From contig NZ_QXMH01000003.1 in NCBI RefSeq assembly GCF_003568665.1, positions 248,001-312,000 of the forward strand: a stretch of DNA of 64,000 nucleotides. Direction: 5' to 3'. The stretch is from Chitinophaga alhagiae. GTDB lineage: Bacteria > Bacteroidota > Bacteroidia > Chitinophagales > Chitinophagaceae. The position numbers were made by a program, and so were the translations under genes. Below are positions 54,454 to 62,692 of the stretch, in pieces; within the stretch, counting starts at the first letter, position 1, and each line of letters opens with the position of its first letter. The notes under the pieces were generated by a model. It had not been told where the DNA came from and ran no database searches. It was given only the letters and a program-made list of their open reading frames with translations.

Positions 54454-56040
54454 ATGCGGAAAGGATTTATTATCAGTGGAATTATTGGCATCATCGGCAG
54501 TTCTTTGCTGGGCTTTTATGCAAGCCCCTGGTGGTATGTACTGCTGGCAGTAGTACTGACCCTCTTTGTAATGGGTATTAATGATATGATGCAGACCCGC
54601 CATTCCATTATGCGCACCTACCCTGTTTTCGGGCGTATGCGTTACTGGATGGAAGCGCTGCGGCCCAAGATGTACCAGTATTTTGTGGAATCTGACATAG
54701 ACGGCCGGCCCATTAACCGGATAGACCGGTCTACCATTTACCAGCGCGCCAAACAGGAAATGGACACCATGCCTTTTGGCACCCAGCTGGACGTGTATGA
54801 AGAAGGGTATGAATGGATGAGCCATTCCATTTCCCCGAAAGACTTTCACAAGCTGGACCATAACCCGCGGGTGACCATCGGCAACAAGGATTGCAAGCAA
54901 CCTTATTCCGCCAGCATCTTCAACGTATCAGCCATGAGCTTCGGCTCCCTGAGCAGCAACGCCATTGAAGCGCTGAACGCGGGCGCCAAGATCGGCAACT
55001 TTGCACATAATACCGGGGAAGGCGGCATCAGCCCCTATCACCTCAAACATAAGGGAGACATCATCTGGCAGGTAGGCACCGGCTACTTCGGCTGCCGGGA
55101 CGATGACGGTAATTTCTCCCCGGAGCTGTTTACCCAAACCTCTTCAGCCCCGCAGATCAGGATGATAGAGCTGAAGCTCTCACAGGGCGCCAAACCCGGC
55201 CACGGCGGCATATTGCCCGCCAAAAAGAACACGCCCGAAATTGCGGCCATCCGGCACGTGAAGCCCAACACCACCATTTATTCACCGCCCTACCATAGCG
55301 CCTTTAACACGCCCCGGGAACTGATACTGCTCCTGCACCAGATGCGCGGGCTCTCCGGCGGCAAACCGGTAGGCATGAAACTGTGCATTGGCCGCAAAAG
55401 CGAGTTCATAGGCATCTGCAAGGCCATGATAGAACTGGACATTTACCCGGACTTCATTACGGTAGACGGTGGCGAAGGCGGCACCGGCGCGGCGCCGCAG
55501 GAATTTTCCAACCACGTTGGCGCGCCCCTGCTGGACGGGCTGGCCTTTGTACACAATATGCTGGTGGGCTTCAACATCCGCCACCATATCAAGATCATAG
55601 CCTCCGGCAAGATACTCTCCGGCTTTCACCTGCTGCGCGCCATAGCGCTGGGAGCAGACGCCTGCAACAGCGCCCGCGCCATGATGATGGCCCTGGGTTG
55701 CATACAGGCCCTGCAATGCAACTCCAACAAATGCCCCACCGGCGTTGCCACGCAAGACCCCGCCCTGACCATTGGCCTGGTGGTGGAAGACAAAAAACAA
55801 CGTGTGGCCAATTACCACGAAGACACCGTGAAAACCTTTGTGGAACTGATGGGCGCCGCCGGCATAGACGATTACAAAAAGCTCACGCGCTCCCATATCT
55901 ACCGCCGTGTATTCATGAACGAAGTGAGAACGCTGGAAGACATTTTCCCCAGCCTGGAGCCCAGCTGCATGCTGGTCAACAAAATTCCGGAAAGGTATAA
56001 GCAGGACTATGAAATGGCCCACGCGGACCGTTGGTACTAA
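54454..56040 (+). CDS. FMN-binding glutamate synthase-like protein
   Basis: A 528-residue protein; ATG 54454 opens two N-terminal membrane helices (FIISGIIGIIGSSLLGFY, WWYVLLAVVLTLFVMGI). The rest is the glutamate synthase FMN-domain TIM barrel: FNVSAMSFGSLSSNAIEALN, HNTGEGGISPYHLKH, KLSQGAKPGHGGILPAKK, TVDGGEGGTGAAPQEF, KIIASGKILSGFHLLRAIAL, and an iron-sulfur type loop LGCIQALQCNSNKCPTGVAT. It lacks the glutaminase domain, so it is a stand-alone archaeal-type/GltB2-like oxidoreductase anchored to the membrane. The exact reaction is not known. It is followed by a strong intrinsic terminator. Confidence 0.9.
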   Translation: MRKGFIISGIIGIIGSSLLGFYASPWWYVLLAVVLTLFVMGINDMMQTRHSIMRTYPVFGRMRYWMEALRPKMYQYFVESDIDGRPINRIDRSTIYQRAKQEMDTMPFGTQLDVYEEGYEWMSHSISPKDFHKLDHNPRVTIGNKDCKQPYSASIFNVSAMSFGSLSSNAIEALNAGAKIGNFAHNTGEGGISPYHLKHKGDIIWQVGTGYFGCRDDDGNFSPELFTQTSSAPQIRMIELKLSQGAKPGHGGILPAKKNTPEIAAIRHVKPNTTIYSPPYHSAFNTPRELILLLHQMRGLSGGKPVGMKLCIGRKSEFIGICKAMIELDIYPDFITVDGGEGGTGAAPQEFSNHVGAPLLDGLAFVHNMLVGFNIRHHIKIIASGKILSGFHLLRAIALGADACNSARAMMMALGCIQALQCNSNKCPTGVATQDPALTIGLVVEDKKQRVANYHEDTVKTFVELMGAAGIDDYKKLTRSHIYRRVFMNEVRTLEDIFPSLEPSCMLVNKIPERYKQDYEMAHADRWY

Positions 56041-56060
56041 CATAGCTTCATCAATTATTC

Positions 56061-56089
56061 AAAGGCTGCTCTAAGGGCAGCCTTTTTTT
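56061..56089 (+). terminator. Intrinsic terminator after the glutamate-synthase-like gene
   Basis: AAAGGCTGC (56061-56069), loop, GCAGCCTTT (56077-56085) then further T residues to 56089: a 9-bp stem with a 7-nt loop and T-run, 20 nt after the stop. Confidence 0.9.
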
Positions 56090-56183
56090 ATTTTCACCCA
56101 TACCGCACAAATCCCTCACATCCGGCTGTTTGGAATTTTCGTAATTATATAATATATTCATAATGATAATATGACAAGACCGT

Positions 56184-56702
56184 ATGAAAGCGAACGAGCG
56201 ATTTAACTGGGCAGTGGAAATGCTGCATGTACATCCGGCAGACCATATCCTGGAGATTGGTTGCGGGCATGGCATAGCGGTCTCTCTCATTGCCCCCGGG
56301 CTGAAAAGCGGGTCTATTACCGCCATAGACATCTCCCAAACCATGATAGACAAGGCCATGAAACGCAATGAGACCAATAATGCGGCTTTTATTGCCGGCA
56401 CGCTGGAAGAGGCCGGTCTCCCGGAACGGCAGTTTGATAAGGTATTTGCCTTCAATGTGAACATCTTCCATAAAGGGCCCGGCAGGGAACTGCCGTTGAT
56501 ACGCCGCTGCCTAGCGCCCAACGGGGTGTTGTACGTTTTTCACCAGCCCCCTCCAACAGACAGCATGAAGGTGGCCCAGGGCTTTGCGGACGCCATTACC
56601 GCGCAGCTGCAGAAACACCACTTTACAGTTAAAGACGTTCTCCTGAAAAAACTGAGCCCCAGCCCCTGTGTATGCGTTATTTCCCAACCATCCGCGCAAT
56701 AA
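56184..56702 (+). CDS. Class I SAM-dependent methyltransferase
   Basis: A 172-residue small methyltransferase. Motif I is ILEIGCGHGIAVSLIAP (about 22-38), followed by ITAIDISQTMIDKAMKR and FDKVFAFNVNIFH (the acidic/aromatic motif II), and RRCLAPNGVLYVFHQPPP. The fold is complete but short, with no cap domain. Substrate unknown. The 94 bp upstream are AT-rich (runs of TATAATATATT), suggesting its own promoter after the terminator of the preceding gene. Confidence 0.88.
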   Translation: MKANERFNWAVEMLHVHPADHILEIGCGHGIAVSLIAPGLKSGSITAIDISQTMIDKAMKRNETNNAAFIAGTLEEAGLPERQFDKVFAFNVNIFHKGPGRELPLIRRCLAPNGVLYVFHQPPPTDSMKVAQGFADAITAQLQKHHFTVKDVLLKKLSPSPCVCVISQPSAQ

Positions 56703-56714
56703 CGTTCATTTCTC

Positions 56715-56722
56715 TACCTTTG
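56715..56722 (+). promoter_or_regulatory. -7 promoter element of the DEAD-box helicase gene
   Basis: TACCTTTG matches TAnnTTTG perfectly, 25 nt before ATG 56748 and 12 nt after the methyltransferase stop. No -33 TTG is visible at the usual distance. Confidence 0.4.
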
Positions 56723-56747
56723 TACCCTTTAGCACAAGCTGTAGCGC

Positions 56748-57989
56748 ATGAAATTTGAACAATACCGTATTGCAGAGGAAATCAAGAGAAGCCTGGAAGA
56801 CCTTGGGTTTAAACGGCCCACCGATATTCAATACAAGGCCATTCCCTCCATTCTGAAAGGAGATGACGTGCTGGCCATTGCCCAAACGGGCACCGGCAAA
56901 ACCGCCGCCTTTGCCATTCCCATACTGCAGCTCATGCACCAGCAAAGCCGCTCCCGCTCCAAAGGCGCTGTAAAGTGCCTCGTCATGGTACCCACGCGCG
57001 AGCTGGCCATCCAGATATCAGACGTGTTCAAACAGCTGGGCAAACATACCCGGGTAGACATTATGGGCCTGTTTGGCGGCGTGGAACAGGAGGCCCAGAT
57101 CAAAAAGCTGGAAAAAGGCGTGGATGTGCTGATTGCCACCCCCGGCCGTATGTTTGACCTGATCAGCCAGGGCCATCTCGACCTTAGCTACGTGCAGACC
57201 CTCATCCTGGACGAGGCGGACCATATGCTGGACCTCGGCTTCATCCGCGATATCCGGGACGTGATCAAACGCCTGCCCCGTCATCACCAGACCCTCTTCT
57301 TCTCCGCTACCATAGATGAAGAGATCAAAGACCTGGCGTATTCCATTGTTCGCAACCCTATCCGCATACAGATCTCCCCGGAAGACCCCGTTTCCAAAAA
57401 TGTGAGCCACTCCGTAGCATATGTGGAAATGGACGATAAACGCTTTTTCCTGGAACGGCTGGTAAAGGAGTTCCCGGAAAAGAAAATACTGGTATTTGTA
57501 CGTACCAAGGTAAGGGCGGAACGGGTAGCCGCAGCCATGGAAAGGGTGAACATCCAAACGCTCATCATGCACGGCGGCAAGGAACAGCAAGACCGGCTGG
57601 CCGTGATGAACGAGTTCAGGAAAGGAGACGTGAAAGTGCTCATTACCACAGACGTGAATGCCCGGGGCATAGACATCCCGAACGTGGACTACGTGGTGAA
57701 CTACGACCTGCCGGAAGACCCTGAAAACTACGTGCACCGCGTAGGCCGCACCGGCCGCGGGGTACAGAAAGGGCAAGCGGTATCTTTCTGCAGCGAGGAG
57801 GAAAAACCTGTTCTCCGGCAGATACAACAGTACCTCGGCAAAGACATACAGGTGATGAAGATCAATAAAGACGACTACCGCGAAACCATCAGCTTTTCGG
57901 AAGAAGTGCCCAACGAAAACTGGCAGCTGCTCATAGACCAGCACGAAGCCGCCATGAAAGCCGCCAAACGAAAAAAGAAAAAGAAATAA
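56748..57989 (+). CDS. DEAD-box RNA helicase (RhlE-like)
   Basis: A 413-residue DEAD-box ATPase with all core motifs: Q motif GFKRPTDIQYKAI (20-32), Walker A AQTGTGKT (45-52), PTRELAIQ (Ia), LDEADHMLDLGF (motif II), SAT (motif III), KVLITTDVNARGIDIP (motif V region) and YVHRVGRTGR (motif VI). The short C-terminus ends in a lysine-rich tail (KAAKRKKKKK), likely for RNA binding. Such helicases assist ribosome assembly and RNA turnover, often at low temperature. It is monocistronic or co-transcribed with the DUF1080 gene 36 nt downstream. Confidence 0.95.
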   Translation: MKFEQYRIAEEIKRSLEDLGFKRPTDIQYKAIPSILKGDDVLAIAQTGTGKTAAFAIPILQLMHQQSRSRSKGAVKCLVMVPTRELAIQISDVFKQLGKHTRVDIMGLFGGVEQEAQIKKLEKGVDVLIATPGRMFDLISQGHLDLSYVQTLILDEADHMLDLGFIRDIRDVIKRLPRHHQTLFFSATIDEEIKDLAYSIVRNPIRIQISPEDPVSKNVSHSVAYVEMDDKRFFLERLVKEFPEKKILVFVRTKVRAERVAAAMERVNIQTLIMHGGKEQQDRLAVMNEFRKGDVKVLITTDVNARGIDIPNVDYVVNYDLPEDPENYVHRVGRTGRGVQKGQAVSFCSEEEKPVLRQIQQYLGKDIQVMKINKDDYRETISFSEEVPNENWQLLIDQHEAAMKAAKRKKKKK

Positions 57990-58025
57990 TTTTTGCTATT
58001 TTTAAGCAAAGCCACGTTGCCATTT

Positions 58026-58790
58026 ATGACAAGATCATCCGCTCTCTTACTGCTGCTCTTCCTCTCGTCTGCCTGCATGAAAGCGCAGGAATGGAAACCG
58101 CTGTTCAACGGCAAAGACCTGAACGACTGGTACGTAAAGATACACCGCCACCCCGTGGGAGATAACTTTGGCAACACTTTCCGCGCGGAAGACGGCATGA
58201 TCAAGGTGCGGTATGACCAGTACGGGGATTTTAAAGAGCAATTCGGACATCTTTATTACAAACAGCCATTCTCTTCCTACCACCTGAAGCTGGAATACCG
58301 GTTCACGGGCGAATGGGAAAAGACCGCGCCCTCCTACACGATTCTCAACAGCGGCGTGATGTACCATTCCCAAGACCCGCGCACCATGCCTGCCGGGCAG
58401 GACTGGCCCATTTCCGTGGAAATGCAGTTCCTGGCCGGCCTGGGAGACGGGCAGCCCCGCCCCACCGGCAACATGTGCTCCCCCGGCACGCATATTGTAT
58501 ACAAGGGCAAGCTGGATACCCGCCACTGCATCAATTCCAGCTCAAAAACATACGGGAAGGACGAATGGGTAAAAGCCGAGCTGATCGTATACGGAGATTC
58601 ACTGATCACCCATGTTATTAACGGCGATACCGTGCTGCAATATTCCAAACCCCAGATCGGCGGGCCGGTGGTGAACAACTTTGATCCCCAGCAGAAACCC
58701 GACGGGAAGGTGCTTTCTTCCGGTTTTATTGCCCTGCAGAGCGAAGGGCAGCCCATCGATTTCAGGAATATCATGATCCGGGAGCTGTAA
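58026..58790 (+). CDS. DUF1080 (3-keto-disaccharide hydrolase-like) exported protein
   Basis: A 254-residue protein; ATG 58026 opens MTRSSALLLLLFLSSACMKA, which fits a signal peptide, possibly of lipoprotein type (SSAC). The rest is one concanavalin-like jelly roll: EWKPLFNGKDLNDWYVK is the standard DUF1080 opening, followed by YSSYHLKLEYRFTG-type strands, NSGVMYHSQDP, SVEMQFLAGLGDG, DEWVKAELIVYGD and the closing GFIALQSEGQPIDFRNIMIREL in two parts. DUF1080 proteins include 3-keto-disaccharide hydrolases and glycan-binding proteins. It acts outside the cytoplasm; the substrate is unknown. Confidence 0.9.
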   Translation: MTRSSALLLLLFLSSACMKAQEWKPLFNGKDLNDWYVKIHRHPVGDNFGNTFRAEDGMIKVRYDQYGDFKEQFGHLYYKQPFSSYHLKLEYRFTGEWEKTAPSYTILNSGVMYHSQDPRTMPAGQDWPISVEMQFLAGLGDGQPRPTGNMCSPGTHIVYKGKLDTRHCINSSSKTYGKDEWVKAELIVYGDSLITHVINGDTVLQYSKPQIGGPVVNNFDPQQKPDGKVLSSGFIALQSEGQPIDFRNIMIREL

Positions 58791-58903
58791 GGCCCCGCCC
58801 GTTTACCCCATACCTCCACTTTTTTTCGTTTGCGGAAAACCTGCTGACACACCGTTGTCATATACACCTGTTAGTTTTACCGTATCATTTAAACCTGATC
58901 TAT

Positions 58904-60016
58904 ATGCAAACAGTAACACCCTTCAAAATTGACGTTCCCCAACAAATGCTGGAAGACCTGCAACAACGCCTGCAACGTACCCGCTGGGCAGACGCCCCCG
59001 AAAATGCCGGCTGGAATTACGGCACCAATCCCGACTATTTAAAAGAGCTGGTGCAGTACTGGGCCACGGGATACGACTGGCGGAAGCATGAAGCGGCGCT
59101 CAACCAGTTCCCGCAGTTTAAAGCAGGTATAGACGGCATCAACATTCACTTTCTCCACATCAGGGGAACCGGCCAAAAACCCCACCCCCTGCTGCTCGTA
59201 CATGGCTGGCCAGACAGTTTTTACCGGTATTACAAGGTCATTCCCATGCTCACGGAATATGACCTGGTGATCCCTTCCATACCGGGTTTCGGCTTTTCCG
59301 ACCATGTTGCCTGTGACCATGACCGCACGGCCGGTATTTTCGCCAAACTGATGACGGACGTGCTGGGTTATGACACCTACTACGTAGCCGGCGGAGACCT
59401 CGGCACAGGCATTGCCAAGTCCATGGCCAACATCTATCCCGGAGCGGTCAAAGCCATTCACCTGACAGACGTGGGGTACGGCACCGGCCAGGAAGACTGG
59501 TCACAGATGTCTGCGCCGGAACAGGAGTTCGGCCAGTTCCTGCAGCATTGGTGGTATACGGAAGGCGCTTACAACATGATGCATTCCACCAAACCGCAAA
59601 CGGTGGCGTTTGGCCTGAATGACTCCCCGGCGGGCCTTGCTTCCTGGATACTGGAAAAATTCAATGCCTGGACGGATAACGGCGGCAACATTGAAAGCGC
59701 CGTTACCAAAGACGAGCTGATCACCAACATCATGATCTACTGGGTAACGGAAACCATCAACAGCAGCATGCGCACCTACCTGGAAAATACCCGCGCCATT
59801 TATACTTCGGGCGGCCTGCCGCAATCTTACAAACGCGTTGCCGTACCTACCGGTGTTGCCAGCTTTCCCGGTGAAGCGCCCATACCGCGTGAATGGGCGG
59901 AGCGCTGGGTGAACGTGCAACGCTTCACCAAAATGCCTAAGGGCGGGCACTTTGCGGCGCTGGAAGTGCCGGAGGCCTGGGTAGGGGAATTGAAAGCATT
60001 TTTTGAGGCGGTGTGA
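58904..60016 (+). CDS. Epoxide hydrolase (alpha/beta hydrolase with EHN domain)
   Basis: A 370-residue enzyme. Residues 1-95 match the epoxide hydrolase N-terminal domain (FKIDVPQQMLEDLQQRLQRT, then the loop ENAGWNYGTNPDYL). The oxyanion motif is HGWP (100-103), the nucleophile is D165 in VAGGDLGTG, a capping tyrosine is in MRTYLENTRA, and the general base histidine is in KGGHFAALE (near 350). It should open epoxides to diols in the cytosol; the substrate is unknown. No signal peptide. It stands alone, ending at a strong hairpin shared with the convergent methyltransferase gene. Confidence 0.92.
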   Translation: MQTVTPFKIDVPQQMLEDLQQRLQRTRWADAPENAGWNYGTNPDYLKELVQYWATGYDWRKHEAALNQFPQFKAGIDGINIHFLHIRGTGQKPHPLLLVHGWPDSFYRYYKVIPMLTEYDLVIPSIPGFGFSDHVACDHDRTAGIFAKLMTDVLGYDTYYVAGGDLGTGIAKSMANIYPGAVKAIHLTDVGYGTGQEDWSQMSAPEQEFGQFLQHWWYTEGAYNMMHSTKPQTVAFGLNDSPAGLASWILEKFNAWTDNGGNIESAVTKDELITNIMIYWVTETINSSMRTYLENTRAIYTSGGLPQSYKRVAVPTGVASFPGEAPIPREWAERWVNVQRFTKMPKGGHFAALEVPEAWVGELKAFFEAV

Positions 60017-60028
60017 GGAATTTGCTAT

Positions 60029-60066
60029 GCAAACTGCGAGGCTGCATTAGCAGCCCCGCAGTTTGC
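60029..60066. terminator. Strong 17-bp hairpin between convergent genes
   Basis: GCAAACTGCGAGGCTGC (60029-60045), loop ATTA, and GCAGCCCCGCAGTTTGC (60050-60066) pair at 16 of 17 positions. It sits between the stops of the epoxide hydrolase (60016) and the minus-strand methyltransferase (60080). There is no T-run on either side, but its position points to bidirectional 3'-end formation. Confidence 0.7.
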
Positions 60067-60079
60067 AGGTACGCCCGGG

Positions 60080-60973
60080 TTATACCCTTATATGCAGGAA
60101 CAAATTCACGCCCTCCGCTTCGCTGCCCACATGGATGGCACTGCGCCGGGCGCCGGCCTGTAAGGCCATGTCTGTCAGTGCGGCCGCGGAGCGGTGGTGC
60201 AGGTACCACTCGCCCATCAGTTCCATGAAATTCTGCGTGGGGTTCTGATCGCTGAAGTTGCCGATGATCACTTCGCCGCCGGGTTTTGTCCAGGCCATGA
60301 AGCGGCGCAGCAGCTTAATAAATATATGATCGTCAAAATAATCGAACAGGCCTGCGCTCCACACAATATCATGCTGTTCGGCGGTGCTGTAGCGGAAAAT
60401 GTTCTGGTGTACAAATTCCACCTGCGCAGCATGGGCCTCGTTCAATTCCCTTGCGTAATTAATGGCATGCTGATCTGCTTCCACACATACAGTGCGCAGG
60501 CGCTGCGGGTCTATGGCCGCGTATACTTCCGCCAGGTCCCTGGCGGGGCCGCTGGCCACGTTCAGGAGTTGCAGGGAAGGCCGCTGTTTTAACGCCTGCG
60601 TAATGGTGCGGATAAAATAATCTTTCCGGTTACGCACCGCCCTGCAGGCAGGCTGGCCATGCCAGAAGCTGTCCCACTTTTCGAAACGCGCGTCTGCGGA
60701 TACATGTTCCCGGTAAATTTTGTCTATGATGAGGAAGTCTCCGGCGTAACCGAAAGGCTTGGCCCTTACATGGCCCAGTATGGTACTATCCATCGTGTGG
60801 CCGCCAAAGCCGTGTTGCAGCGCGTCCAGTTCCTCCGCGGAAATATTGCCTGCTCTAAATGCTGCGGAAATGGTCTCAAATACGCGGTTTAGCGTTTCGT
60901 ACTGCGGTACTTCGGGGCCGCCGTTTTTGATGATCTGCCGGAGATAGGCCAGCGGTTCGTTCGTCAGTTTCAT
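60080..60973 (-). CDS. SAM-dependent methyltransferase, PhcB-like (tentative)
   Basis: A 297-residue protein. An N-terminal helical region (1-110) contains GFGGHTMDSTILGHVRAKPF followed by YAGDFLIIDKIYRE, a block I associate with enzymes annotated for 3-hydroxypalmitate methyl ester (EF signal) synthesis. The C-terminal Rossmann domain has motif I LLNVASGPARDLAEVYA (about 135-151), CVEADQHAINYARE, DIVWSAGLFDYFDD and KPGGEVIIGNFSDQNP. A fatty-acid methyl-ester signal function is only a possibility, since such annotations are widely transferred. It is divergent from the flavin monooxygenase gene across 213 bp. Confidence 0.78.
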   Translation of the reverse strand: MKLTNEPLAYLRQIIKNGGPEVPQYETLNRVFETISAAFRAGNISAEELDALQHGFGGHTMDSTILGHVRAKPFGYAGDFLIIDKIYREHVSADARFEKWDSFWHGQPACRAVRNRKDYFIRTITQALKQRPSLQLLNVASGPARDLAEVYAAIDPQRLRTVCVEADQHAINYARELNEAHAAQVEFVHQNIFRYSTAEQHDIVWSAGLFDYFDDHIFIKLLRRFMAWTKPGGEVIIGNFSDQNPTQNFMELMGEWYLHHRSAAALTDMALQAGARRSAIHVGSEAEGVNLFLHIRV

Positions 60974-61186
60974 TTTGGGGTCTGGTTTTAAGATGAATGA
61001 TTTGCGTTAACAGGCGTAAAGTTGGGCAGAAGCGGGAAAGGAGCGAAAGCTGAATTAACGGGAACTGTAAACCGGTTAACGGATACGGCGCGGGGCATTT
61101 CATTAACCCAAACGCCGCATACATTAACTCCCGCTTTTGTGCTGCCGGTGTGTCATTAATTTCGTTCCATCAAAACCCCAACACAC

Positions 61187-62689
61187 ATGAAACACATCGG
61201 TATCATCGGCGCCGGCCTCAGCGGCCTGGCTACGGCAAAGGCCTTCCTTCAGCAAGGTTACAGCGTTACCATTATTGAAAAGGCAAAGGCCATCGGCGGC
61301 GTTTGGGAAAGCAGCCGCTCTTACCTGGGCGTAGCCACCCAAACCACCCGGGACGAATATGCTTTCTCGGATTTCCCTATGCCTGCTACCTACCCGCAGT
61401 GGCCCAGCGGGGCCCAGGTGCAGCGATACCTGGAGAGCTATGCGGAACACTTCGGCGTTACCCCTCACATCCGCTTCCGTACCACCGTTACACACCTGGA
61501 ATACCGGAATGAAGAATGGCAGATGGAAGTATATGACGAAGCCCTTGACCTTACAGAAAGCCTGCGGTTCCACTTTGTAGCGGTTTGCACCGGCACCTTT
61601 CACAAAGCGCACATACCCGCTTTCAAAGGCATGGAAACCTTCACCGGCCGCATTGTTCACTCCAGCCAGGTAAATGACCCCGCGCTGCTGCAGCAACGCT
61701 CCGTAGCGGTGGTCGGCTTTGCCAAGTCTGCTACAGACGTTGCCACCCTGGCCGCCGGCCTCGCGGGAGAGTGCCACCTGCTATACCGCAAGGCGCAGTG
61801 GAAAGTGCCCCGCTTCTTCGGCAACCTCATCAACATGCGGTACCTGCTGTTTTCCCGTTTTTCAGAAGCGTTCTTTGATGCACCTCATAAAACCGCTTTC
61901 CAGAAATTTCTCCACACCGCCGGCCGCCCCATAGTATGGGCGCAATGGCGCGGGCTGGAGCTGTTGCTCAAAAAACAGTTCAGGCTGAATGCCTGCGGCA
62001 TGGTACCGCAGCACCGCATTGAAGACCAGATCAGCTGCAGCCTCGGCGTGGCGCCGGAAGGGTTCTACGAAAAAGTACACAGTGGCCTCATCAAAGCGCA
62101 GCAAACTGAAATAGAGCTGATAGACGGGCCCAATGTATACCTCACCAACGGGCAAGTGCTGCAGCCAGACGTGATCGTTTGCGGCACCGGCTTTACCCAG
62201 AGCCTGCCCTTCCTGGAAAGCACCTACCGCGAAGTGCTGACGGGCCGGGATGGCGGCTACCGCCTTTTCCGCAACATCATTCACCCGCAGGTACCGCAAC
62301 TGGGCTTTGTGGGTTTCAATTCCAGCCTGTTCACCACGCTCACGTCCGAAATAGCCACAAACTGGCTTGTGCGTTATGTAGAGGGCACGCTGCACCTGCC
62401 GCCGCAGGCAGCCATGCAGCAAGACATCCAATACATGGCGGAATGGCGGCGTAGCGGAAGGCCTATAGCGGCGGAGTTCAGCGGTACCTGCGTGGCGCCG
62501 TTCAACTTCATGCACCTTGACCAGCTGATGCGGGATATGGGCCTGCCCGTTACCGCTACCAGGTGGTGGCCGTATGAATTTTTCAAGCCTATTAACCCGA
62601 AAGATTATCGTATTTTGCTGCAGAGAGCGGTCCCGAAGACGCCGGTAACCCCAATACCTGTTTACCGGACGGCAGACATCATCCAATAA
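61187..62689 (+). CDS. Flavin-containing monooxygenase
   Basis: A 500-residue FAD/NADPH enzyme. The FAD motif is IIGAGLSGLATA (6-17) with E32 of the second strand (VTIIEKAKAIGGVWESSR); the FMO-type loop is YLGVATQTTRDEYAFSDFPM; the NADPH motif is VAVVGFAKSATDVA (about 173-186), where a second glycine of the usual GxGxSG is altered; and the late motif is IVCGTGFTQSLPFL. It probably oxygenates a small lipophilic or amine/ketone substrate in the cytosol. The sensor kinase gene starts 3 nt after its stop, an unusual enzyme-sensor pairing. Confidence 0.88.
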   Translation: MKHIGIIGAGLSGLATAKAFLQQGYSVTIIEKAKAIGGVWESSRSYLGVATQTTRDEYAFSDFPMPATYPQWPSGAQVQRYLESYAEHFGVTPHIRFRTTVTHLEYRNEEWQMEVYDEALDLTESLRFHFVAVCTGTFHKAHIPAFKGMETFTGRIVHSSQVNDPALLQQRSVAVVGFAKSATDVATLAAGLAGECHLLYRKAQWKVPRFFGNLINMRYLLFSRFSEAFFDAPHKTAFQKFLHTAGRPIVWAQWRGLELLLKKQFRLNACGMVPQHRIEDQISCSLGVAPEGFYEKVHSGLIKAQQTEIELIDGPNVYLTNGQVLQPDVIVCGTGFTQSLPFLESTYREVLTGRDGGYRLFRNIIHPQVPQLGFVGFNSSLFTTLTSEIATNWLVRYVEGTLHLPPQAAMQQDIQYMAEWRRSGRPIAAEFSGTCVAPFNFMHLDQLMRDMGLPVTATRWWPYEFFKPINPKDYRILLQRAVPKTPVTPIPVYRTADIIQ

Positions 62690-62692
62690 CAT

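Noticed and set aside
57992..58010. TTTGCT/AGCAAA hairpin as terminator of the helicase gene
   Set aside because: Only 6 AT-rich base pairs and no T-tract after it.
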